Assembly: GCA_010094045.1 (NCBI GenBank)
Contig: ML986698.1
Coordinates: forward strand, 125,201-161,449
Source of the DNA: Lojkania enalia
Lineage: Eukaryota > Ascomycota > Dothideomycetes > Pleosporales
Direction of reading: 5' to 3'
Length of the DNA stretch: 36,249 nucleotides
Part shown: positions 11,308 through 21,671 of the stretch, piece by piece
Position numbering within the stretch: the stretch's first letter is position 1
Layout of the letters: each line of letters starts with the position of its first letter
Program-made: the position numbers and the translations under genes
Notes under the pieces: model-generated
Seen by the model: the letters and a program-made list of their open reading frames with translations, nothing else
The model's database searches: none
Told to the model about the DNA's origin: nothing

Positions 11308-12261
11308 ATGTCGACCAAGCCGGCCAAGTCCAAAACCATCATCCTCAAGCTATCTCCCGACCGTCTCGCCAAAATCCCCCACGCCACTGGCCCATCGTCA
11401 AAATCATCACAGACACGCTCTTCGTCCTCATCCGAGATACCTGTCGTCCCAACACCTTCCGAGAATCCATCTGATTCCGCCGCTGCCACGCCTGCTGCCA
11501 ACGGCATGAGCACACCATCCAACTCGCTGGCACCCCTAGCGGTAGGAGCAAAACGAAAGGGCATACCGGGCCCCAAGCCTGGAGCGAAGCGAAGCGCCGC
11601 ACATCTCACTCCAGATGGCCTCCCTAAGCCAAGAGGCAAGCCAGGTCCCAAGAAGAAGCAGAAATTGTAAGCAACGTCTGTCAATGCATCATCGACCTCC
11701 TCCACTACCACCACTTCCTCCTCCTCCTCCTCCTCCTCCTCACCTCCATCAGCCCTCGATCATGTTAGCAATAGTTCAAAGTGCTTTCCCCTTCCATCAT
11801 TGTCGGCCGGCTACGCTATGGTCTCTCATTAAGCGTCGGACGGGAGCTAACGCGTCCGCAGAGGCGATTTGATCAACGATCCTCTAGCGAAAGGTCCCTT
11901 CGCTGCCCCGGCTCCTATCCAGAGACTAGGCCCAAAGGCAAACCAAGGAGCCATCAACGCTGGGCTTCGCGCCCTCGACCGAACAGGGAAGCCGTGCAGG
12001 AAATGGGAGAAGAAGGGCTTTGCGATTAAAAGCTTTACTGGCGTCTCATGGGCCGTTCCCACCTGGCGGGCACCGAAACGCGCGGCCATCTTTTCTGAGG
12101 ATGTTAAGAGCGATAGCACTGGCTCAAGCGATACCAAGGTCAAGGACGAGAGCAGCGCAATAAGCGAGAAGAGTAATGCGGGACCCGATACCAGCACGCC
12201 AGTCCCACCTACCACCAATGGTCTCGCAAGTTCTCCTGCCCCTATCGCTGCTGCGACGTGA
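11308..12261 (+). CDS. IES4: INO80 chromatin-remodelling complex subunit Ies4-like
   Basis: Nuclear subunit of the INO80 ATP-dependent remodeller; yeast Ies4 is a Mec1/Tel1 target in the checkpoint response. Model: exons 11308-11666 and 11862-12261, 252 residues. The N-terminus (STKPAKSKTIILKLSP) and the basic KRKGIPGPKPGAKR and GKPGPKKKQKL blocks are the features that mark fungal Ies4 proteins. Exon 2 continues with GDLINDPLAKGPFAAPAP and a region around GRALDRTGKPCRKW-like residues, where a K-W-E-K-K-G motif is followed by aromatic/basic residues; the C-terminus is a disordered Ser/Thr/Pro tail. The intron is long for the window (195 nt), contains a TCC microsatellite, and ends with GCTAAC 11 bases before CGCAG. 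Assignment rests on recognised motifs, not on an alignment. The next gene on the same strand begins 1.1 kb downstream. Confidence 0.8.
11716..11741 (+). repeat. (TCC)n microsatellite inside the Ies4 intron
   Basis: About eight TCC units in the 195-nt intron. It lengthens the intron relative to its neighbours, which are mostly 49-75 nt, and lies well upstream of the branch site. Confidence 0.8.
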
Positions 12262-13362
12262 AGGATTCTTTTGCAAGGGTACGTTATTCTCCTAGCTCTC
12301 ATATGTTTTAGAGCTGCGGCGTGGATCTCTCCAATGCTATTTTTGAAAAAACTCATGTCTAAATTTTTTAAAATTAGATGACCGACTCTGTTCAGCTTGC
12401 TTCATGCATCTCCAACACTACCGGACTAATTCATCCTTAGACAATCCTCAACCAAGAGACTCATTTCACCTGGCTAGTGCCTGCATCTTAACCTCATTCA
12501 TATTTTCACCACACCTGCTATTGACACATCATCGGCATGTATTATCCAGGTCTCCAACCGCATTAGAGAGGCTTCCATTAAAAAAGAGGGGCAGCCAGAT
12601 CGGATTGCCGCATTTTCATTCTGTTTTAGTTTGTTTTAGTAGATTTCTATGAGCATTTTGGCGTTCTCGTAACTGAATGGCTTCTTGGATAAAACGGTTC
12701 TCGGTTTTGGCGCCTGGGTACTGGCAGGCGAGTGAGTTTTCTCGACGCGTTGGGAGGTCGCTAGGTCATGTTTTATTAGCGCACTGCGGGCAAATTGGGG
12801 GCCTGTATTTGTATAGTATCTAGCTTAAGGGAGAATAATTTGATGCTAGTTCCGAGAAGAGAGTTTTGATGCTTCGACACTGAATTATGTCTCTCCATGC
12901 TTGTTATCGCAGGCCGGGACGGCCAAATGCGGGGAGCAAGGGTCGGCCGCTTCGGCAAGATCAAGCACGCCTTCCTTGTTCAGCGACCTCATTCATCACC
13001 ATCAAATACACCAGCTTCTCCCTTAGCTCCCCACCAAGACTACTTCGGCTCGAAATGTATGGACTGACTGAAAAGCCGCCAAAGATTGCGTGCCTCACCC
13101 GTTGATCTGCATTATTCCCGCTGTTCGCTGCCAGCGAACGACTGCACATCAACCACGATCACGATCACGGCCACTTCGACACGTACTCTCCGCGCCTCTC
13201 TTTCCACGGTATATCAGGCGGCCAACCATATCCTACCGCCTACGCTCTATATACACCGTTTCCGCTGCCTGACTCCGCCCCTAGCCGCCCTTTTGGCCAG
13301 TCAGAGGTCAAAGCCGCCCAACTTGCCGGTCCCTTTCAACGCTCTTCGACTCCAAAGCCCTC
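12262..13362. other. Intergenic region between Ies4 and Gid1
   Basis: No gene supported. The distal half is GC-rich and pyrimidine-rich and probably includes the Gid1 leader; short open frames on both strands overlap there without recognisable content. Confidence 0.5.
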
Positions 13363-15626
13363 ATGTTCCGGCGGTCGTCTTCGTATGCGGCAGTTGCGGC
13401 CGGCAACGCTTCAGGCGGCGGGCAGTCACAGAGCCCGGGGCCAGCTCGATCAGGTGCGTTTTCCCACCTCGCCCACGGCGGCAGCAACCTGGGCATACAG
13501 TCGAACCTTTCTTCGCCGAACCACACGCGACATCATCCCCGATCGCTAGATGCGGATGGGCACCACAACAGCATGTCTACATCATGGGGTAGAGGTGGGC
13601 AGTTGCCTTCATATTCAGGCCAATTTGGCTACCTCAATAGCTACGGGGGAGTTGCTCCAGATGGACCACCGCTATCGTTCTTCGTACCCTCATATCTAAG
13701 AGGTTCAAAACATGCAGAAAAACTGGAAGAGCTACACAGATCGAGGATGGCAGCTCAGCGAGAATATCGGTCAAATCACTCGTCCAATGCGGGATCCTTG
13801 TCCACGAGTTCGAGCAGCGTCAATCTTCACAAGATGGTCCCTTCGCATCGGGGCATGACCCACGATGTTATAGAACGAGCACCGGTATTTGCTGATGAGC
13901 CAGTCGCACCGTGGCCTACAAGGTGGAGCGATGTAGATAAGTACGCACAATTGGATGTTGAAGACGGGGGACGGCAGGCAAAGTATGCCGGCACACAGAA
14001 GGCGCACGACGAAGCGGCTTCTGTCCGTGCGGACTATCCGATGCCTAGACAGTGCGGGATATATTATTACGAGGTCACCGTGGTGTCAAAGGGCAAAGAT
14101 GGGTAGGTAGATTCTTTCCAGCCAGTGGGCTGCAGGCTGACAACCTCTGAGTAGAATGATCGGCGTCGGATTCTCCGGCCCTAAAGTACCTCTTACCAGG
14201 ATACCGGGATGGGAGCCGGAATCATATGCATACCATGGGGATGACGGCCAGTCCTTTAGCAATACGACTTCCGGAAAACCCTACGGACCCAAGTTCGGTA
14301 CGTTGGATGTAATAGGATGTGGCATAAACTTTCGAACGGGCACCGCATTCTTCACAAAGAACGGCGTATTCCTGGGCACTGCGTTTCGAGACCTGAAGAC
14401 TGATCGTTTATATTACCCAACTGTTGGAATGAAGAAGCCCGGCGAGACTCTTAGGGCAAATTTCGGACAGGAGCCCTTCTCTTTTGATATCGATGCCATG
14501 GTACAGGTGAGTAGAACTAGATTGGCAAGAGGTCTACTGCCCTTAATCAGCCTTGATGCTCACTTTAGCAGGCAGAAAAGGCAGTAATACTAGCAGAGAT
14601 CGATCGCACAAAATTATCTGCCAGGGCAGATCGGGACAAAGGCCCTACAGATGAATCCATTCTTATTCATGACCTTGTTGGACAATACCTAGCACACGAC
14701 GGATATGTGGAAACAGCTAGAGCATTTGCAGAGGAGGTTATTGAGGAAGCACGAGCTCTTACAGGCAACGATGGCGAACTTGGCTACATAGAAGCAGCCG
14801 AAGATTTGGATGCAATTAATCGGCAAAGTGAGAATCCTTCACACCCTCTTGCTATGACTAGTCATTCTAATGCTATGTAGAAATCCGCGCGGCAATACTG
14901 GATGGTGACATCGATAAAGCTCTAAAACATACTAACGCTTATTACCCATCAGTACTCCGTGACAACGAGAATATTTACTTCAAACTCCGCTGTCGTAAAT
15001 TTATCGAAATGATTCGCCGCTGTAATGAGCTAAATGCCCAGTGCCACCCGCCAACACCGCCCTCAAAACGCTCTATTGCGTCGAACGGGTTCCGCAATTC
15101 CGCCGCCACAGATGACTACGACTTCGAGATGGAACTTGATGAGCAACTTGGAGTCCATAATGGCACCGCGCAATGGGGAACGGATAACATGGATACTGAA
15201 GATGAGCTTGAGAATAAAGAGTCCAAGCTTCAAAACCTAACGGACGAGACGATCAAATATGGCATGGAGCTCAAGAGCGAGTTTGCAAGCGACCCACGCC
15301 GGGAAGTGAAACGTGCTCTTGAGGATACCTTCGCCCTAATAGCATACGAGAATGCAAGCCAGAGTACGCTAGCACCGCTACTTGAGACTAGCGGGAGGTT
15401 ACCCGTCGCAGAGGAGCTAAATAGCGCAATTCTGGGTATGTTCCTTTCTCTTTCCCTATCCTTTGTCCTAAGGCCATGTTGCTAATTGGCAATAGTATCT
15501 ATCGGCAAATCTTCTACGGCAGCTCTCGAACGACTTTGCCAGCAAACTGAGGCTCTAGTAGCCGAATTAGCTGATGACGGAGGGCCCGGTGCATTCATCA
15601 ACGTCCGGCGAGATTTCCTGCAGTAG
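13363..15626 (+). CDS. GID1: RanBPM-type SPRY-LisH-CTLH protein, Gid1/Vid30 homologue
   Basis: Scaffold subunit of the GID/CTLH E3 ubiquitin ligase, which in yeast marks gluconeogenic enzymes for degradation when glucose returns. Model: exons 13363-14102, 14155-14506, 14572-14827, 14881-15435 and 15496-15626, giving 677 residues. The N-terminal third is low-complexity Ser/Gly. The SPRY domain follows at about residues 195-364 (YYYEVTVVSKGKDG, MIGVGFSG, GCGINFRTGTAFFTKNG). LisH lies at about 393-425 (LVGQYLAHDGYVETARAF) and CTLH at about 447-505 (IRAAILDGDIDKAL); a CRA region runs to the C-terminus, with an acidic insert near 540-575 (DDYDFEMELDEQ). All donors fit GT(A/G)NG. The third-exon acceptor could be 3 bases earlier (14569), adding one Gln. 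The full domain order matches the family. Confidence 0.92.
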
Positions 15627-16454
15627 TCCTTGATGCTCTTCCCCGTGTAAGAAAATTGGGATTATTCTCCGGTGCTCCATCACGGGTCGATTGCCGTACA
15701 ACATCTGCCAGCCCCTGCCGGGCTTTGGTCGTGAAAGGACCTTTCACGGTTTATTTTCCCCTTGCTTTTGGCCTTGCATTCATGGTCTCGTATGCATTTA
15801 AACTAATTTTTGGTGGATTCGGCCTTTTCTCCTCTAAAGGTCCCTATCTGCGTGTTCATTTCCAGTCATGGCGGAGTTTTTACTGGTAAGCAGGGTTCGC
15901 ACACTACTTTGTGGCATTACCCTTTCACGTTGGATGGTATGGATCTTTGGCTGGAAACAGGTCACGGGAATGGATGGAAATATGTTCAGTAACTCAACTC
16001 AATGGAAGAGTGTGCTATAAAGACAACTTGGGAATGCCTCTCGCATGGAGGGTACTGGATTAAGCTAGTTATAACGAGAGTGGTGTAGATAGTATTAAGA
16101 ATACCCATAACTATCCCATAAATATGGTCTAGACGTTGTAATTCTCGGTATTGCATCCCACATTATTTAACTATCATCTCGATAATCAAACTAGCTCAAT
16201 ATCGTGATTATCCGAACTTCGAAAAGCTTGAAAAGAAGAAATTTTGAAAGCGCCTAACCGTGCAAGCAATTCTAGCGATATTTTCGAGGAGAAATCGCCT
16301 GAACTGTATGCATCTGCGGTAGAGTCCAGGGCTCATTTATGCCAAGTACACGTGACCAGGTGATAGAAATGGTCCGAGCTTTTCGACAACTTCTGGCAAA
16401 CCTTAGAAACTCCGATCGCTCTTTCCTGTACACCAAAGCTGGACAACAGCAGCC
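15627..16454. other. Intergenic region between Gid1 and Ptc5
   Basis: Holds the Gid1 3' UTR and the Ptc5 promoter. A 19-nt palindrome lies 104 bases after the Gid1 stop. Short open frames here have no recognised content. Confidence 0.5.
15730..15748. repeat. 19-nt palindrome in the Gid1 3' flank
   Basis: CGTGAAAGG, one central A, then CCTTTCACG: perfect 9-bp arms. With a 1-nt centre it is better read as a dyad protein-binding site than an RNA hairpin. Function unknown. Confidence 0.6.
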
Positions 16455-18449
16455 ATGAACGGAATACGATGGCGAGGTGCCATACGGCTGCTCGATAGAG
16501 CAAGCTCTCATGCTCCTCGCCTGCCGCTACGCTTCTCGAAGCGGATATTCACCCAGAAACATTCCCCTGGACGACAAGGACAATGTCTACCACAGGAGTC
16601 ACGTGCATTCTCGTCATTCTCTGCACGTCAGCGTCCTTCACTCTACCAGGCCGACGGCGTACATGCGATCTTGCGTCCGCCCAATGCGCACGTTTTGCAA
16701 TCGGCATTCCCCAAAAAAACTGTAATCTTTCTCCTGGCCTTAGGCGCTGCACTATATTTCATAGACGTTGCTATTGACGACGTTGAAATATCTGATATTA
16801 CCCCCTTCAATGACTTCCCAGAGCACTTTTACCAGACAAAAGAAGAAGTGGAGCACATTCTTGATGCGCATGTGGCGGATTCGACCAACAAGGAACATCA
16901 TGGCCCAAATATGGAGTGGATCGATCGGGAATTTGCAAATTTGGCAGGCAAGATTATGATGACCGAGGATCAGGCAAGGAAAGCAGAATTACCAATCACG
17001 CATGCGGCCGCAATCGGGAGCAATATGCCTCCAGTGAGTCTATACTTACCGCTCTATCCCTCATTAATGACGAGGGCTCGGAAGCTTGCACCAACCCCAG
17101 GACGACATTGAGCAGTTTGTATTGTGTTAACACAATTGCTAGGAAGATTATTATGCAGTCGGAACAGCGCCTGGGCCCGGTGATGATAGATGGAACTTTT
17201 GGGGTGTTTATGACGGCCATGCGTGAATAATCCCAGTCCTCGAATATGTCTCTGCATTGCTAATATCATCTGTAGCGGAAGCTTCATGGCACGAATGTTA
17301 CAGCTCGCTTTAATCCCATACGTATCCCGGGACTTGAGTGGATTGCCACCATTTAGCTCCTCCAGCATCATCTCACAAACCATCATGAAAAGCTTCGCAA
17401 ACTTCGATAGAGAACAAATGTAAGTCCATATTAGTAGATTTAGGAGCATCTCACCCTCAATATACATGTTCAAACCGGAGACTAACGATTATCCCAGGTC
17501 ACGGGCGAACCGTGCAGCTTCATGGTACCCAGCTCTCAACTCCGCCGCTCAAGCAGCTCTCCAAAACGTCATGTCCGGTTCCTGTGCCCTCCTTGCCATC
17601 TTCGATCCTAAGGCTTCCAAACTTCGTGTGGCCTGCACAGGGGACTCTCGTGCTGTGCTCGGTCGCTGGGACTATTCGGGAGGGAAATACACTGCTATAC
17701 CGCTCTCCAAAGACCAGACTGGTTTCAACCAGGATGAGGTAAAGCGTATAATGGCCGAACATCCAGAGGAGCCCGATATCATTGACCCAAAAACCGGGCG
17801 CCTTCTTGGCATCGCAGTGACACGTGCATTCGGCGATCACCGCTGGAAATGGGACAACGATCTTGTTACCAAAGTTAAATACAAGTTTTTCGGTCCTGAG
17901 CCTAGACTGGGAAATAAAACGCCACCGTACATGACTGCGGAACCCGTGATCACCGAAGCCGATATCCAACGCGGTGATCGGGGTGAAAAGGCAGACTTTA
18001 TGATCGTCGCATCTGATGGTCTTTGGGACAGAATGTCCTCGGAGCACGCTGTTGAGTGTGTAAACCGCTGGCTCGAGGCCCGTGCTCGTGGGAACGGTTC
18101 TATCAAATCCGATCCTCTATACACTCCTCCGCCTCCCATCTCAGAGCAACCCTATCAACTTGACCCTGGCGTTGAATTCGAGCCGGAGAAAGGGCGACAC
18201 CCGAGGTGGCGCGCGGAACCGAACTATTTTGCGATCGAGGATGAGAATGCGGCAGTTTGTTTGATCAGGAATGCACTCGGTGGAACGAGGAGACAGTTAT
18301 TTCATGGATTAATGGTGACTGCGTCGCCTTTTAGGCGGAGCATTTTCGATGATACGACAGTGCTTGTTGTCTTCTTTGATAGGGTGAAGGGGCTCGATGG
18401 CGAGAAGGAGGAGAAAAAGGTGGGGAGGTGGTGGTGGCCATTTAGCTAA
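16455..18449 (+). CDS. PTC5: Mitochondrial PP2C phosphatase, Ptc5-like (PDH phosphatase)
   Basis: Metal-dependent Ser/Thr phosphatase (PPM/PP2C). Yeast Ptc5 dephosphorylates and so activates the pyruvate dehydrogenase E1 alpha subunit. Model: exons 16455-17033, 17143-17222, 17276-17419 and 17498-18449, 584 residues. The N-terminus is rich in Arg and Ser with few acids, as in mitochondrial presequences, followed by a membrane segment at about 88-106 (TVIFLLALGAALYF). PP2C motifs: ED at 194-195, YDGHAG near 216-221, TGDSRAVLGR near 315-324, ASDGLWDR near 439-446 and DD at 552-553. SGSCALL, HPEEPDII and TPPYMTAEPVIT match the Ptc5 branch rather than other PP2Cs. The catalytic motif is DGHAG in place of the commoner DGHGG. 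Intron 1 is long (109 nt); introns 2 and 3 are 53 and 78 nt. Confidence 0.9.
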
Positions 18450-19860
18450 ACGATTCTAGACAGGTGATGGGTGCGGTATGGAATGAGAACGAAGGGGTTA
18501 ATGGATCTGCGGAGCGTTCTGAATGGCCAAAAAGGACAAGACATGTATGATAGACCATAAAGGAATTTCTGGATCTGTATTAGGGAACAGGCTCGCGATA
18601 CGCAGGCCTCATGTCTTTATAGTAACGGGGTATAAAATATCTTCTAGCCTTGGTACAAAGACTAAACGCATCCTACGCCCAGAAGATCAGACATAGATGT
18701 ACCCTATCACTGCTATTCAATGTAAAGTGTCAGGACAGTTGAGGAGAACTACGTTGATTGATATCTATGGAGGTTCGAGGCTATCTATACTGTTTACCCT
18801 ATTGTCACATGACATCAAGGCTAGTCCTCAATAGGAATTTTGCCCTATGTAACCTTACATTCATGAATGCGAGTTTGAGCACTTTTTTTTACTAAAGCTT
18901 CATAAGAACACAAATTTAAGGTAAAGATATATTATTTTTAATACAAACGATAAAACTTCCAGAAAGTATCACCGCTTTTTTCTCGTTTGGTTATCTATTG
19001 CCCAGTAGCCTATCTTAAGTACCAGAGACTTCAAGTTTTCATTCTAGACATGTCTTTTTACATCGGCTCGATGTGCGGATGAACAATTAAGCCACTGGGA
19101 TATGGGGCATCAGGTCTTCAGCCTTGAAACTAGCATTCGTCAGTCTTTGAATAGAGTCTCGTGGTGCTTACGGTTGTACGTATTGCCAACTCCAAAGAGT
19201 GGAATGGCCGAATATCGGATGAATCTGACAACCCTTCCGGTTGTCTTGAGTTCATCGAAAATTATTCAAACATTTTTGCCTAGCTCAGTTGTAGTATATA
19301 CATGAAAACGACAGCAGTATAATTGTAAGATTGGCGTAAGGAAATACCTGTTCGTCGAGTAGCAGAAACCTATATGGTATTATGATAGTTAGGTGACGGT
19401 CTGAGCTATGTCATCTGGTTCTGATGTGCTTGATAGCTAGCCAATATCATGTAATAAGCCCTTTGTTGCACTATTTTATAATAGCACTTTATATGCCTGT
19501 TTATTGGCCACTATAAGCTTTCACCACCCCCCTTCCAAGTTCAAAATATGGGTTATACTAAAGTACAGTGTCTATCTATATTTAGATTTAGTTGCGACCC
19601 ATCTGCGCCTAGGAAACAGGAGAATAGGCACGATAGTTTGCTGTTAATGTGTCGCGTATCAGACAGCATCAATTGCTGAGGCAAATATTGATATATTCAA
19701 GGAGGGTAAGTGGCCTGTCTGGCCAGAAGCTGGTAGTGGCGAGACTATATAGGCCCGAAAACAGACCAACTATAATGGGATAGTAGAAACACGTAACATA
19801 ATGGACTCTGACTATGTATTGCATTCCATTCTCTGATAACACGATCTCTCTCAACAATAA
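18450..19860. other. AT-rich intergenic region downstream of Ptc5
   Basis: 1.4 kb without a supported gene. Open frames of 60-67 codons occur on both strands, as expected by chance. Base composition is visibly more AT-rich than in the flanking genes between about 18.85 and 19.85 kb. Confidence 0.5.
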
Positions 19861-20103
19861 ATGGAAATCAAGCCCATCACAAATCCATCGCTCACCTCTC
19901 CAGCACCCCTAATCCCCCCTAACCGCGTACTGCTTCCCGCCAGCATCGACCCGCACCCCAATCCAACACCAATGACCTCCGAAAAAATCGACTCGGGAAG
20001 ATTACCCACTTTCGCTACGTCGCATCGCTCGCAATTTTTCCCTATGGCTGTCTATACCGCACCAGTTTTGTTCCACTATTGGACCTCGCCGCGAATCCAT
20101 TAA
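19861..20103 (+). CDS. Doubtful small Pro-rich ORF (80 residues)
   Basis: An ATG in a reasonable fungal context (CAACAATAAATGG) opens an 80-codon frame. The first half is proline-rich and the end carries aromatic residues. No domain, signal peptide or membrane segment is visible and no family is recognised. Two things favour it: its base composition is more GC-rich than the surrounding AT-rich DNA, and a perfect 12-bp hairpin starts 9 bases after the stop. Against it: an open frame of this length is not rare in 36 kb, and there is no splice evidence. Confidence 0.25.
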   Translation: MEIKPITNPSLTSPAPLIPPNRVLLPASIDPHPNPTPMTSEKIDSGRLPTFATSHRSQFFPMAVYTAPVLFHYWTSPRIH

Positions 20104-20891
20104 TAAATCTTGGCGCGCATGCTGTCCATCAGCATGCGCGCTTACTCTACGACGGATAAAGTTAGGGGTATTGTTATTTGAAATATGTGTATGCGTGTTG
20201 GCGGCGTGGATGTTGGGATCAGTGGGAATCGCGGGCTAGAGGCTGTGCCGGGAATCCAGCAGGTTTTTGATGGAGAATCCTGCGGATGAGGTCGAGAGTG
20301 ATGCGTGATGGGTTTGCGTAAAGATTGGATGGGGTAATGAGGTAGAATTTGTGTTTTGAATATGTGCTTAATTTGATTCTATGGGATCACTAATGCTACC
20401 CTCCTACCACACTATCTCGATTCTAGAACATAACGAAGCTTATAAACCCCAGATTCCATATTCAATTTCAGTTTCTCGAAATTATCTCTGAACTACGGTC
20501 AACATAGGAGTTTCGGAAATAAAAACACTTGACTAACGCCCGAGGAAATCCTCCATGAATAAGGCCGAGACAGGAGATGTAGATAGGCTGAATATTCCTA
20601 TTGAAACCAGCAGCAGGTCGATCAGCTCTTAGTAAAGATACGATGCAATAAGATAAAGGAAAGAAATTGTGTTATTCAATCAATCGAAAAGATGCCTGGC
20701 ACAATGATAGGGGGCAAGGAGATAATGAATGGAAATCTCAATGGACGCCAGATGATGAGACAATCATAAGAAAGAAACGTCTGACCAGGCCTTTTAATTC
20801 ATTGAACGAGGGCTGAGTAGACTATGGACGCGTCATGCTCCAATATGGTCCACGTGAGTTGCTTGGAGACGAACAACAAATACGGCATCGT
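20104..20891. other. Intergenic region before the minus-strand gene
   Basis: Apart from the hairpin at its start, nothing is recognised. It should include the 3' UTR of the minus-strand gene that ends at 20892. Confidence 0.5.
20113..20141. repeat. Perfect 12-bp inverted repeat with 5-nt loop
   Basis: Left arm GCGCGCATGCTG, loop TCCAT, right arm CAGCATGCGCGC. The stem is GC-rich and without mismatch, and lies 9 bases after the stop of the 80-codon ORF. Such a hairpin would resemble an intrinsic terminator in bacteria, but no T run follows and this is fungal DNA. It could instead be an RNA structure, a protein-binding dyad, or part of a small inverted-repeat element. Confidence 0.75.
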
Positions 20892-21671
20892 TCACATCTC
20901 CGTCCAATGAGAGTCTTCCCCCACGTAGTAGTACTCTTCTCTTGCACGCCGGCGTCGGCTTTCATTCTTCTCGCTCGTAGTTTTTCTACGTAAGATGGAC
21001 TTCATTCGCGTTGCCAGCTTTCCGAGAGGGGCACTCGATGAGGGTGGCTCTTCTTCAGCCTTTGGTTCAGTATCCGCATTAGGATGACTCTCGCTTGCGG
21101 TAGGAAGAATGTTTTCCGTTTGTGATTCTAGGACACGGGTCTTGACTGGAGGAGACGATATAGGGATTTCCGGGATGCGCAATCCATGGGCTGGCGACAT
21201 CATTGGGGACACCATCGTCGGTGCGTCCTTCATCGAACGATTGCGATTACGTGAGGGAGTCATCATTTCCCACTCTGGTTCTGGAGGGCTGGAGGGCGCG
21301 GATGACACTGGTGAAAGCAGGAGTATGGACGAATCATTCCAGTTTTCTGGAGATATTCGGGGCGAAAAGCCAGGAGTGGATGGTTCAGACTCAATGAAGG
21401 TGCTGAAGGATTTGGCAGACATGGGCGGAGACTGCAGCGCGGACTGGAAAGACATAGGTGTCATGGGCGGCGAAGTGATGGACGTTGTACGGGTACGTAT
21501 CGATCTTGGAGACGATAGACTTTCAAAACGGTGAGATCGGATGCTTCCTTCAGGGGATAGGGGAGCCGGAGCTTTTGGCATGCCGTGGTTAGAGAGTGGC
21601 GCAAAGAATTTATTTCTTCTGGAGCCGATGGTCGAGGCAGACAACGGTGGGGATAGCAAGGAAGGCTCCAT
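20892..21671 (-). CDS. Ser/Pro-rich low-complexity fungal protein, function unknown
   Basis: Single-exon frame of 259 residues from the ATG at 21671 (context CACAATGG). The same frame is open to an ATG at 21833, but the extra 54 residues come from a pyrimidine-rich leader (Leu, Phe, Pro, Cys) and look like untranslated DNA read through. The protein is mostly disordered: repeated SPP, TPM and SPM motifs give many Ser-Pro and Thr-Pro sites for proline-directed kinases. The C-terminus is different, a basic patch (LGKLATRMKSILRRKT, then SRRRRAREEYYY) ending in DSHWTEM; this looks like the constrained part. No domain is recognised. A nuclear or cytoskeletal regulatory role would be a guess. It is the only minus-strand gene I can support in the window. 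Confidence 0.65.
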   Translation of the reverse strand: MEPSLLSPPLSASTIGSRRNKFFAPLSNHGMPKAPAPLSPEGSIRSHRFESLSSPRSIRTRTTSITSPPMTPMSFQSALQSPPMSAKSFSTFIESEPSTPGFSPRISPENWNDSSILLLSPVSSAPSSPPEPEWEMMTPSRNRNRSMKDAPTMVSPMMSPAHGLRIPEIPISSPPVKTRVLESQTENILPTASESHPNADTEPKAEEEPPSSSAPLGKLATRMKSILRRKTTSEKNESRRRRAREEYYYVGEDSHWTEM

